This document shows positions 16,681-24,708 of a stretch of 64,000 nt of DNA, piece by piece (positions within the stretch are counted from its first letter, which is position 1; every line of letters begins with the position of its first letter). Where the stretch lies: positions 1,095,360 through 1,159,359 of the forward strand of contig JAMLJH010000001.1 of assembly GCA_023953615.1 (NCBI GenBank), read 5' to 3'. The DNA is from Verrucomicrobiia bacterium. Lineage in GTDB: Bacteria; Verrucomicrobiota; Verrucomicrobiia; Limisphaerales; JADLHS01. The position numbers and the translations under genes are program-made. The notes under the pieces are model-generated. The model had not been told where the DNA came from. It was given only the letters and a program-made list of their open reading frames with translations, and ran no database searches.

Positions 16681-19600
16681 TCAGGCCAGCAACTCTTGAA
16701 TTTCCTCCCAGCTCAGCGTGCTGGCGAATGTCTCTTCACCGCCCACCGTGGCGGCGATCACGTCCCGTTTGCGTTGTTGTAATAATAAAATTTTCTCCTC
16801 GACGGTTTCCCGCGTAATGAGCTTGTAACTGGTCACCACCTGCTGTTGCCCGAGGCGGTGCGCGCGATCCGTGGCCTGATCCTCCACCGCCGGATTCCAC
16901 CACGGATCAAAGTGGATCACGGTGTCCGCCCCGGTCAGGTTCAACCCCACGCCGCCCGCCTTGAGACTGATGAGGAACACTGGAACGTCCCGCTGAGTTT
17001 GGAATCGTTCCACCACCCGCGCCCGATCGGTCGTCGCGCCGTCGAGATAGCAATAATCAATGCCCTCCGCCTCCAGATGCGCCTTCAGCAACTGCAACAT
17101 CGCGACGAATTGACTGAACACCAGCACCCGATGGCCGCCGTCCAGGACCTGTTCCAACAACTCGCGGAACAAGTCGAATTTACCGGAGGGCGGCGGCGTT
17201 TTCTGTTCCAGGGGCAGCAAGCGCAGATCGCAACAGACCTGGCGCAGCCGCAATAACGCCGTCAACACAAGCATGCGGTTGCGCGCCAGATGTTGCGGGC
17301 CGCTGGCGGCCAGCACTTCCTGGCGCGTGGCTTCCAGAAATTGTTGATACACCGCGCGCTGGGTCGGCGTGAGTTCGCAGTAGGCCACCTGTTCCAGTTT
17401 GGCCGGCAGGTCCGGCGCGACCTCCCGCTTTAACCGTCGCAACAAAAACGGTCGCAGCCGTCGCGCCAGTCGCGTCTGCGCGGCGGCGCTTTTCTCCTTC
17501 ACGATTGGCACTTCGTAGCGTTCGTGAAAATCCCTGGCCGTACCGAGATAACCCGGCATTAGAAAATCGAAGATGGACCACAGATCGAGCACGGAATTCT
17601 CCAGAGGCGTGCCGGTCAGCACCAAACGGTGGCGCGACCGGATCGCCTTGACCGCTTGCGCGTTTTGCGTCTGACGATTTTTGATGTGTTGCGCCTCATC
17701 CAAAATCACCGTGTCAAATTCCAGTTTACGATACCGCTCCGCATCACGGCGGATCAACGCGTAACTGGTCACGACGATGTCGCTGATGGAAATCTGCTCG
17801 AACAGCTTGTGCCGATCCGGTCCGTGCCACGCCAGCACCTTCAATTCCGGCGTAAACTTCTTCGCCTCCGCGACCCAGTTGAACACGAGACTGGTGGGGC
17901 AGACGATCAAGTGAGGCGCGTGGCGGCGGGCATCTGTGCCTGCCGTAGAGTCGGGCTTCCAGCCCGGCGGAATTTGCGTAGAATTTGCGCCGCGCGCGAA
18001 AGATTCTGAAGTCCTTTTAATTGCCACGCCAGTTCCGGGCGGCAGGATGCCGCCCGCTACGGCAGGCACGGATGCCTGCCGCCACAAATTCAAAAATGCC
18101 AGCGCTTGCAAGGTTTTGCCCAGTCCCATTTCGTCGGCGAGAATGCCGCCGAATTGGTTTTCGCGCAGCAAGCGCAGCCACGCCACGCCTTGCTTTTGGT
18201 ACGGGCGCAGCACGGTTTCCAACGACCCGAGCGGCGGACATTCCAACTTCGCTTCGCCACTCTGCTTGGTGGCGCGTTCGCGCCACGCGCCTGGCGCTTG
18301 CACCCGCCAGGTCGGATGCTGGCGTAGCGTCGCTTCGAGGAAACCGGCTTGCTGGCTGTTGATGCGATAACCGTTTGCGTGTTGTTGCGGGGCGCAATCG
18401 AGCAATGTTTCCTGCAGTTCCTCAACCGCGCCGGTGTCCAGCACGGCGAACTTGCCGTTTTTCAACCGGGTATGGCTCTGGCCCGAGCGCAGCAGACGTT
18501 GGATGTCCGCCGGTGAAAAAGTCTCACCGCCACTGCTGGAAAACACCATGCCGAGATCAAACCATTGCACGCCGGAGGAAGTGATTTCAAAGTGCGGCTC
18601 GATGCGCTCAATGTTCTTCAGCGTGCGTTGCTCCAGATGCGCGTCGAGCGTGACCTGCCACTCCTCTTGCAGGCTCGGATATTCGCGCGCAAAGAAATTC
18701 AACACGGCATTCGATCCGTCCAGCACCCACTGATCTTCGCGATCCGGGCCGATGAAACCGTGGCGTTGCAATCGAGCTACGGCCCGTTGTTCCGCCGCGA
18801 AGTCGCGAGTGGCGTAATGCGTGGAGCGCTCCGGATCCGGCAACCAGACCGTCTCCACGGTGGCGGGCGGCCCGATGGACAGGATGCGCGAGCCGTAAGC
18901 GCAGCGCAGCGTGGCGCGCAGTTGCGCCAACCCTCCGCGTAACGACAACTCGAATCGCGGCGTTTGCGGGTCGAGTGAAAAATCTTCGAGTTGAAAGTTT
19001 GTTTCGACCGTGCCCGTCGCTTGCAGTTGCGGCCAATGCTGACTCAGAAACAACGGCACTTGCGTGCGGGAGATGCGAACCGGTCCACGCCAGACATCGC
19101 AGATCATGGGCGGCAGATCAAGCGGCTGCAAGGTCTGCTGATGCCACACCCAATCGCCGGCTGTGACGAGAGGTGGCGGCGACGCCTTCGTCGCAGATTG
19201 GGCCGGCGATGAGGCGTCGCCGCCACGCAAGGCAAGCACGATTTCGCCATTCGCTTCGAGCGTGGCGCGCAGCGGGAAATGGAATGGTGTGCGCGATACT
19301 TTGACCGCGCTCCCTTTGCCGAGCGTGATATTTTCGTGCTCCGCAAGTAGCGGCAGCAGGGCGGCAAAATCCTTTGCGTCCAGTTGCAGCAACGCCGGAG
19401 TTTCGCCGTCCGCCAGCGTTTCGAGTCGTTCAATGATGGTGTTGTCTTGGGCGGAAAACTTAAACGATCGGCCTTTGGGCAGCGCGTTGAGCGGGCAACG
19501 TCCGCCGCCCCATTTTGCCTCGAATACCACCATCACTTTGTCGCGCGCGATGGCTTGCTCGAAATTCGGCGGGAGGATGAGGAACAGTTCAGCGGGTTCG

Positions 19601-20025
19601 CCATTGTCTGCGCGTAGCAGTGAAGGCGTGCGTTTTGGCGCAAGGGAGGTAGAGTGAGTCATGCCGGGCACGCCGGTTCGTGACTGGCCAACGCCGACAC
19701 GCCCGGAGTGCGACGCCCTACCATCATCGGTTTTCTTTGGTTTCTGCGCTTCAATCCAGTGCAACGCTACGGCGACGCTATGCGCGCAGATTTTACCCCA
19801 CTCACGCGACTCGCGGCAGGTGCAAAGGTTTTCCACATCCACCGCGCTGTGGAGTTTCATGCAAGCCCGGAACGTAACACCCTGGTTTTGCACCAAGCCC
19901 TCGAGCCGTGGCGGTTGCCACGAAGCGTGGGACACCTGCCCGGCGGCGACGTAGCTGCGGGCGCGCTTGACTACGTCCCACCCGGCGCACTTCTGCAACA
20001 GTGCCTCGGTCAATTCAATGGACAT
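16681..20025 (-). CDS. SNF2-family helicase with SWIM zinc finger, carrying an in-frame palindromic insertion
   Basis: A 1114-residue RapA/SNF2-type DNA translocase. A SWIM zinc finger lies at about 65-85 (CTC ... CAH). The SNF2 ATPase starts at about 625 with Walker A region ADEMGLGKT, Walker B DEAQ at about 775, and the helicase C domain ends at HFDPWWNPAVEDQATDRAHRLGQ. Between Walker A and motif Ia (CPTSL) there is a 54-residue stretch encoded by a 162-bp palindromic repeat (17922-18083); it keeps the frame open but is foreign to the family. A second palindrome sits in frame near residue 275. I chose the ATG at 20025; an upstream TTG (20082) is less likely. Tolerance of the insert at this site is uncertain. 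Confidence 0.88.
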   Translation of the reverse strand: MSIELTEALLQKCAGWDVVKRARSYVAAGQVSHASWQPPRLEGLVQNQGVTFRACMKLHSAVDVENLCTCRESREWGKICAHSVAVALHWIEAQKPKKTDDGRASHSGRVGVGQSRTGVPGMTHSTSLAPKRTPSLLRADNGEPAELFLILPPNFEQAIARDKVMVVFEAKWGGGRCPLNALPKGRSFKFSAQDNTIIERLETLADGETPALLQLDAKDFAALLPLLAEHENITLGKGSAVKVSRTPFHFPLRATLEANGEIVLALRGGDASSPAQSATKASPPPLVTAGDWVWHQQTLQPLDLPPMICDVWRGPVRISRTQVPLFLSQHWPQLQATGTVETNFQLEDFSLDPQTPRFELSLRGGLAQLRATLRCAYGSRILSIGPPATVETVWLPDPERSTHYATRDFAAEQRAVARLQRHGFIGPDREDQWVLDGSNAVLNFFAREYPSLQEEWQVTLDAHLEQRTLKNIERIEPHFEITSSGVQWFDLGMVFSSSGGETFSPADIQRLLRSGQSHTRLKNGKFAVLDTGAVEELQETLLDCAPQQHANGYRINSQQAGFLEATLRQHPTWRVQAPGAWRERATKQSGEAKLECPPLGSLETVLRPYQKQGVAWLRLLRENQFGGILADEMGLGKTLQALAFLNLWRQASVPAVAGGILPPGTGVAIKRTSESFARGANSTQIPPGWKPDSTAGTDARRHAPHLIVCPTSLVFNWVAEAKKFTPELKVLAWHGPDRHKLFEQISISDIVVTSYALIRRDAERYRKLEFDTVILDEAQHIKNRQTQNAQAVKAIRSRHRLVLTGTPLENSVLDLWSIFDFLMPGYLGTARDFHERYEVPIVKEKSAAAQTRLARRLRPFLLRRLKREVAPDLPAKLEQVAYCELTPTQRAVYQQFLEATRQEVLAASGPQHLARNRMLVLTALLRLRQVCCDLRLLPLEQKTPPPSGKFDLFRELLEQVLDGGHRVLVFSQFVAMLQLLKAHLEAEGIDYCYLDGATTDRARVVERFQTQRDVPVFLISLKAGGVGLNLTGADTVIHFDPWWNPAVEDQATDRAHRLGQQQVVTSYKLITRETVEEKILLLQQRKRDVIAATVGGEETFASTLSWEEIQELLA
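17922..18083. repeat. 162-bp REP/MITE-like palindromic element inside the SNF2 gene
   Basis: The outer arms 17922-17948 and 18057-18083 are inverted repeats matching at 25 of 27 positions (core GTGCCTGCCGTAG). Inside are two more perfect hairpins: CGGGCT/AGCCCG (17952-17966) and CGGGCGGCA/TGCCGCCCG (18036-18056). The total is 162 bases, exactly 54 codons, with no stop in the host frame. A related TGCCTGCCGT core occurs at 28640-28662 in the thiC remnant. Confidence 0.8.
19173..19226. repeat. 15-bp inverted repeat inside the SNF2 gene
   Basis: GTGGCGGCGACGCCT (19173-19187) pairs perfectly with AGGCGTCGCCGCCAC (19212-19226). It encodes a low-complexity Gly/Ser/Ala/Pro stretch between conserved parts of the protein and looks like a second small in-frame palindromic insertion, unrelated in sequence to the 162-bp one. 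Confidence 0.6.
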
Positions 20026-20084
20026 CGGCGACAACGAAAGTTTCTGGCTGGACTGAGGCTGCGCCGACGCGATTGCGCCCAAAG

Positions 20085-21077
20085 TTAGGGATCATTACCG
20101 GGAACATTGGTGGTGATGGCCGGACTGGCATTGGTTGAAATCAGGGCGTCGGTTTGAGCCTGCTGCAACACGCGGATCAACCGGCTTTTCACAACTTCAT
20201 GCGTGGCGTTCGTGACCAGATTCAAATGCGCCTGCGCCTCCTCGAGACGCCCGGCCTTGATCTTGATGCGGGCAAAGTGCAGTTGGACGCCTTCGCGATC
20301 CGTTTCATTGTCGGCCAGCGAGAACGCGTTCGTCCAGGCCCGCAGGGCGTCGTCCACGCGCGGCGGCTGAATGCCGTAAAAAGTCTGCGCCACGTCGGCG
20401 GCGAGTTGAAAGTCCTGCGGATTCAAGCGAATGGCGTTGCTGTAAAGTGAGAGCGCGCGATCAAAAACCTGTTGCTCGTTGATGTGGTAATGTTCCCGCG
20501 CGTCTTTGCGAAACAGGAAAATGGTCGTGCCGAAATTGTGATAATAAACCGGCTCGTTCGGATTTAGCTCGATGGCTTGGGTGTAGTAATCAAAGGCCTT
20601 GGTCACCTCGCCGCTGTGGCCGTAGAGGTTGGCGAGATTGTTCCAGATGGCGGGGTCCCGCGCATCCAGACCGCGCGCTTTTTCCAGTTGCTCGATGGCC
20701 GCGTCTTCTTCGCCGAGATCGCCCAGGTAACTTGCGTAAGCCACCAGAACGTCCGCGCGGTTCGTGTGTTGCTGGATCAATTCCTCGTAACCTTTCCGCA
20801 CCGGAGCGAGCCGCGCCAGAATACGGCGGCGCATGTCTTCGGGCGGCATCCCCGCGCCCTGCGCCGCGAATTTCTCGTTGTCCTCGACCCACTTTTCCAC
20901 TTCCGCCCGCGCGGCGTCGTCCTCCTGCATCAAGCGGTTCAAGGCCTGCTCGACGGGATCGTTGGTCGTCGTGATCGCCACTTCCAATCCGGTGGTGGCC
21001 TGAACCAGATTGCTGACGGCGGCTGGCTGGTTGGTGGCCAGGATGGCGCCGACGGCGGCGATGAGTAAATTCGTCAC
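20085..21077 (-). CDS. TPR-repeat protein
   Basis: A 330-residue protein with a short hydrophobic N-terminus (possible signal or anchor, residues 1-20) and at least four tetratricopeptide repeats between about 110 and 280; the clearest are DPAIWNNLANLYGHSGEVTKAFDYY and the following NPNEPVYYHNFGT. TPR arrays bind partner proteins; no partner can be named. It ends close before the SNF2 gene on the same strand (60 bases to its chosen ATG), so the two could share a transcript, with no obvious functional tie. Confidence 0.82.
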   Translation of the reverse strand: MTNLLIAAVGAILATNQPAAVSNLVQATTGLEVAITTTNDPVEQALNRLMQEDDAARAEVEKWVEDNEKFAAQGAGMPPEDMRRRILARLAPVRKGYEELIQQHTNRADVLVAYASYLGDLGEEDAAIEQLEKARGLDARDPAIWNNLANLYGHSGEVTKAFDYYTQAIELNPNEPVYYHNFGTTIFLFRKDAREHYHINEQQVFDRALSLYSNAIRLNPQDFQLAADVAQTFYGIQPPRVDDALRAWTNAFSLADNETDREGVQLHFARIKIKAGRLEEAQAHLNLVTNATHEVVKSRLIRVLQQAQTDALISTNASPAITTNVPGNDP

Positions 21078-21145
21078 GTCCCCACGGTAGCAGCCCGCAA
21101 TCGAATGTCAGGGAAAATGGAGCCGTTCCGCCTGGCCGGGCGGCG

Positions 21146-22408
21146 TTATTCGTGCGCTTTGCCTTCCGCTTCCGCTTTCAGCCGTTGGCGTTCGGCGACT
21201 TTGGCGAAGGGATAATAAACCGCCATGGCCAGGACGATGGAGATCACGCCCCACACGGCCGCTTTCCAATCGCCGCCGGAGACGAGGTAATGCCCGATGA
21301 TGGGCGGCGTGGTCCAGGGCACGTTGACAAACGGTTTTTGGATGACGCCCCAATCCATCAGCAGATAGGTGGTCGTCGTCAAAATCAGCGCGTTCAAAAT
21401 ATACGGCATCATGAAGATCGGGTTGAGCACGATGGGAAACCCGAAAAAGATCGGCTCGTTGATCTGAAAAATCTGCGTGGGCAACGAGAGCCGGCTGACC
21501 TTGCGAAAGCCGGGTTCTTTGGAATTGATCATCACCAGCGCCAAGGCGAGGGTCGCTCCGGTGCCTCCCACATTCACGAAGGTGGTGAAGAAGCCGAGCG
21601 CCGTGATGTTGGTCAGCGGCTGGCCAGCGCTCATGGCTTCCGCGTTGGCCATCAGGCCCGCCAGAAACACCGGCGCCACCACGGCATCCATCGCGTTGTC
21701 GCCGTTGATGCCCACCGACCACAACAGCGTCACGCAAAAGGCGTACACCAGGATGCCCGGCAGCGTGTTCAACGCAAAGACCAGGGGCTTGAACAACAGT
21801 TGCACCTGGTGATTGATGTCCACCCCCAGGCCGAACCGGATTCCCCAAAACACCAGCACCAACACGCACATTGGAATCAACGAAAGAAACGATTCATAAA
21901 CCACCGCCGGGACGCTCTCCGGCAGCTTGATCACCAGGTTGCGATCCGTGAAAAACTTTTGGACGCGCACACAAATCAGCGCGACGACAATGGCCGTGAA
22001 CAGCCCGCCGGAGCCCAGACCATCCATGTCGAGCACGATCGTCGGCTCGTCGCCGGCCCCGAGTTGCAACTGCAATAACAGGAAGACCAGGGTGGCAATG
22101 GACGCGCTGGACAGCGGGTCCAGTTTGAACCGCGCGCCCAGGTCATAGCCGATGGCGAAGCTGACGAAGACCGCCAGCAGCCCGAACGTGGCTTTGAACG
22201 GGTATTCGAGCAGTTGGTGCCAGGGCGCAATGAAGTCCGTCCAGGCGGCCACGGGAAATTCCGCAATCACCATGAACAGTCCGCCGATGATGGTCAGCGG
22301 CACCACCGACACCATGCCGGCGCGGATGGCGGAAAGGTAGGTGTTTTCACTCAGCACCGTCAACGCGGGCACGAGATGTCGGTTCAGGAACTCGGTGACC
22401 CGCTTCAA
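21146..22408 (-). CDS. PTS EIIC, lactose/cellobiose (CelB) family
   Basis: Membrane permease component of about 420 residues and 10 helices. The family pattern is clear: FLNRHLVPALTVLSENTYLSAIRAGM, VPLTIIGGLF, NGDNAMDAVVAPVF, and EPIFFGFPIVLNPIFMMPYI with the substrate-binding Glu. I chose the TTG at 22408 because AGGAGG sits four bases upstream and family homology begins there; an in-frame GTG at 22486 would add 26 unconserved residues. EIIA and EIIB domains are not encoded nearby, which is odd for a functional PTS; orphan CelB-like permeases may act as PEP-independent transporters. Downstream of it runs the TPR/SNF2 block. Confidence 0.85.
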   Translation of the reverse strand: MKRVTEFLNRHLVPALTVLSENTYLSAIRAGMVSVVPLTIIGGLFMVIAEFPVAAWTDFIAPWHQLLEYPFKATFGLLAVFVSFAIGYDLGARFKLDPLSSASIATLVFLLLQLQLGAGDEPTIVLDMDGLGSGGLFTAIVVALICVRVQKFFTDRNLVIKLPESVPAVVYESFLSLIPMCVLVLVFWGIRFGLGVDINHQVQLLFKPLVFALNTLPGILVYAFCVTLLWSVGINGDNAMDAVVAPVFLAGLMANAEAMSAGQPLTNITALGFFTTFVNVGGTGATLALALVMINSKEPGFRKVSRLSLPTQIFQINEPIFFGFPIVLNPIFMMPYILNALILTTTTYLLMDWGVIQKPFVNVPWTTPPIIGHYLVSGGDWKAAVWGVISIVLAMAVYYPFAKVAERQRLKAEAEGKAHE

Positions 22409-22594
22409 AAGACCTCCTTGCGCGGGAGGCGCGATGGTGACATTGCCAGCCTGATCATGCGCACAGTCAACCCATCCGCCGCGCACGGCGCAAGCGGATT
22501 AGAATAAAACTCCGGCATCCGCAGCGGCGGGACGCTTTGACAAACCGCCGCTTCCGGCCATCATTTGCGGCGTCATGAACACGGTTCCCAATTT

Positions 22595-23962
22595 ATGAGC
22601 GCCCCGCCTTTCATCAGCGGGGTGATTGAAGGATTCTACGGTCGCCCGTGGACGGGCGCGCAGCGCCGGCAATTGTTCCAATGGTTGCAGCAGTGGGGCT
22701 TGAACACCTACATGTACGCGCCCAAGGACGACCTCAAACACCGCGCGTTGTGGCGGGAACGCTACGATCGCGCCGAGGCCGCCGAACTGAAACGTCGGGT
22801 GGCGGATAGCCAGGCGTGCGGTCTGGATTTTGTCTATGCCCTCGCGCCGGGGCTGGACATTCACTACGCGACCGAGCTGCCGAAACTGCAAAGCAAGTTG
22901 CGACAGGTTGCGGAACTGGGCGTGCGTTCGTTTGCCATCCTGTTTGACGATATTCCCCAACGCATGCGTGCCGCGGATACGCGGCGGTTCGGTAGTTTTG
23001 CCGCGGCCCAAAGCGCGGTGGCGAATGAACTGTTCCACTGGCTGCCCCAGGTGGCGGCGCGACCCCGGCTTTGGTTTTGTCCAACCATCTATTGCGGGCG
23101 CATGGCGGCGGGCGCGGTGGCGCGCTGCGCTTACCTGCGCGAACTGGGCGAGCGGTTGGCGCCGTCCATTGATGTCTTTTGGACCGGACCAGAGATTGTT
23201 TCCGAAACCATCAGCCCGACCTCAATCCGTGAATTGCAGAAGGTGCTGCGGCGTGCGCCGCTGATCTGGGATAATCTCCACGCCAACGATTACGACCGGC
23301 GGCGCATTTACCTTGGGCCGTACGCGGGCCGTCCGGCACAACTGCGTTCCGAGGTGCGCGGCATTCTGTGTAATCCGAATTGCGAATTCCCGCTGAATTA
23401 TGTGCCGCTCCGGACGTTCGCGGACTACACGCAAGCACGTCGGACGTGGAATCCCCGGAACGCTTTCAAACGCGCGATCGCCGCCTGGCGACCCGCCTTC
23501 GCCAGCCGGACGCGGAATCGGATGAGCCGGCGCGACCTCGAATGGCTGGGAGACGCTTTTTATCTGCCGTTTGCGTTCGGACCGCAAGCCGCGCAATTCG
23601 TGAACGATTACGCCAGGTTGCTGCGCGTATCGCCGGAGCGCTGGGGGCGTGCCCGGTCGCGGTTCAACCAATCCAGTCAGGCCTTGGCCGCCTTGCTGAC
23701 GAAAGTGACGGAACTGACGGATCGCGATTTATGCTATGCGCTTTACCGGCACGTTTGGGATCTCAAGGAAGAGATCGCTTTGATGCAGGCGTATGTGCGT
23801 TGGCGTCAATCCCGCCCCCGGCGCAGGGAGCAGTTCGTTTCCGGCGAACATCGTCCACGCTTGTATCGGGGCGGATTGGTCGCCGCACTGCAACGCCAGT
23901 TGCCCATGGACGACGCGGGGCATTTTACTTCTGCGCTTTCCAAATCGGGCCGGGATCGGTAA
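22595..23962 (+). CDS. GH84 beta-N-acetylglucosaminidase (O-GlcNAcase catalytic-domain homologue)
   Basis: A 455-residue cytoplasmic glycosidase, with no signal peptide from the chosen ATG. It opens with the GH84 signature SGVIEGFYGRPWTGAQR and has the catalytic Asp pair D118-D119 in FAILFDDIP, which in this family polarises the acetamido group and donates the proton. WDNLHANDYD, PYAGR and CNPNCEFPLNYVPL match eukaryotic O-GlcNAcase and bacterial NagJ. A TTG at 22565 would add 10 residues. The next gene, 12 bases downstream, is a GNAT that matches the C-terminal HAT-like domain of human OGA, so the pair resembles a split O-GlcNAcase. The cellular substrate is unknown. Confidence 0.92.
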   Translation: MSAPPFISGVIEGFYGRPWTGAQRRQLFQWLQQWGLNTYMYAPKDDLKHRALWRERYDRAEAAELKRRVADSQACGLDFVYALAPGLDIHYATELPKLQSKLRQVAELGVRSFAILFDDIPQRMRAADTRRFGSFAAAQSAVANELFHWLPQVAARPRLWFCPTIYCGRMAAGAVARCAYLRELGERLAPSIDVFWTGPEIVSETISPTSIRELQKVLRRAPLIWDNLHANDYDRRRIYLGPYAGRPAQLRSEVRGILCNPNCEFPLNYVPLRTFADYTQARRTWNPRNAFKRAIAAWRPAFASRTRNRMSRRDLEWLGDAFYLPFAFGPQAAQFVNDYARLLRVSPERWGRARSRFNQSSQALAALLTKVTELTDRDLCYALYRHVWDLKEEIALMQAYVRWRQSRPRRREQFVSGEHRPRLYRGGLVAALQRQLPMDDAGHFTSALSKSGRDR

Positions 23963-23974
23963 ACCTTTCGCGCC

Positions 23975-24595
23975 ATGTTACCCGAAGGATTTCAAATTCG
24001 TCCGTATCGCGCGACCGACGCGGATGCGGCTTACCAGGTTTGCCTGACCACTGGTGACAGCGGTGGTGACGGTACGCACCTTTATCGCGACGACCCCCGG
24101 GCGCTGGGCAACATCTTCGTCGGCCCGTATCTCCATTTTGAACCGGAACTGGCGTTTGTGTTGGCAGACGCGCAGGGAGTCTGCGGTTACGTGCTGGGCG
24201 CGTTGGACTCGAAATCGTTCTACCAAAAGTTCGCGGAACAATGGCTCGCGCCGCTGCGGCGGCAACATCCCGAACCAACCGGCGATCCGGCCGCATGGAC
24301 GCCCACGCAAAAACTTTATTACCAGTACTACCATCCCGACGTCGTTTGTCCCGAGCCGTACGCGGAATATCCTTCGCACCTGCACATTGATTTGATGCCC
24401 CGTGCCCAGGGTCGCGGCATGGGCAACGATCTGATGCGCGTGCTGTTGTCCGCGCTTACGGCGCGGCGGACGCCGGGCGTGCATTTGGGCATGGCGCCGG
24501 AAAATGCGCGGGCCGAAAAGTTTTACAAAAAACTCGGTTTCTACGAGCTGCAACGCACCAGCGATACACTCTATCTCGCCCGCCGGCTCCCGTAA
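23975..24595 (+). CDS. GNAT acetyltransferase, homologue of the O-GlcNAcase HAT-like domain
   Basis: A 206-residue GNAT-fold protein, 12 bases after the GH84 gene. It aligns by eye with the C-terminal domain of human OGA: VGPYLHFEPELAFVLAD and VCGYVLGALD against the human VGPFLTLSPEYCFVLED and ICGYALGTVD, then YPSHLHIDLMP and a FYKKLGFYEL ending. Unlike the human domain, it keeps a full acetyl-CoA pyrophosphate loop (RAQGRGMGNDL), so it may be catalytically active. The acceptor is unknown. Co-transcription with the glycosidase is implied by spacing. Comparison with the human sequence is from memory. Confidence 0.9.
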   Translation: MLPEGFQIRPYRATDADAAYQVCLTTGDSGGDGTHLYRDDPRALGNIFVGPYLHFEPELAFVLADAQGVCGYVLGALDSKSFYQKFAEQWLAPLRRQHPEPTGDPAAWTPTQKLYYQYYHPDVVCPEPYAEYPSHLHIDLMPRAQGRGMGNDLMRVLLSALTARRTPGVHLGMAPENARAEKFYKKLGFYELQRTSDTLYLARRLP

Positions 24596-24708
24596 AATCA
24601 CTGCGGGCGGATTTGGAAGAGTGGCGTTGCGTGAGCCTGCGGGGTTGAAATGCGGGGCGCGGTTGGTCACTCTGACGCCGCCTAAATTGACATAACCGAG
24701 AAACGCAA

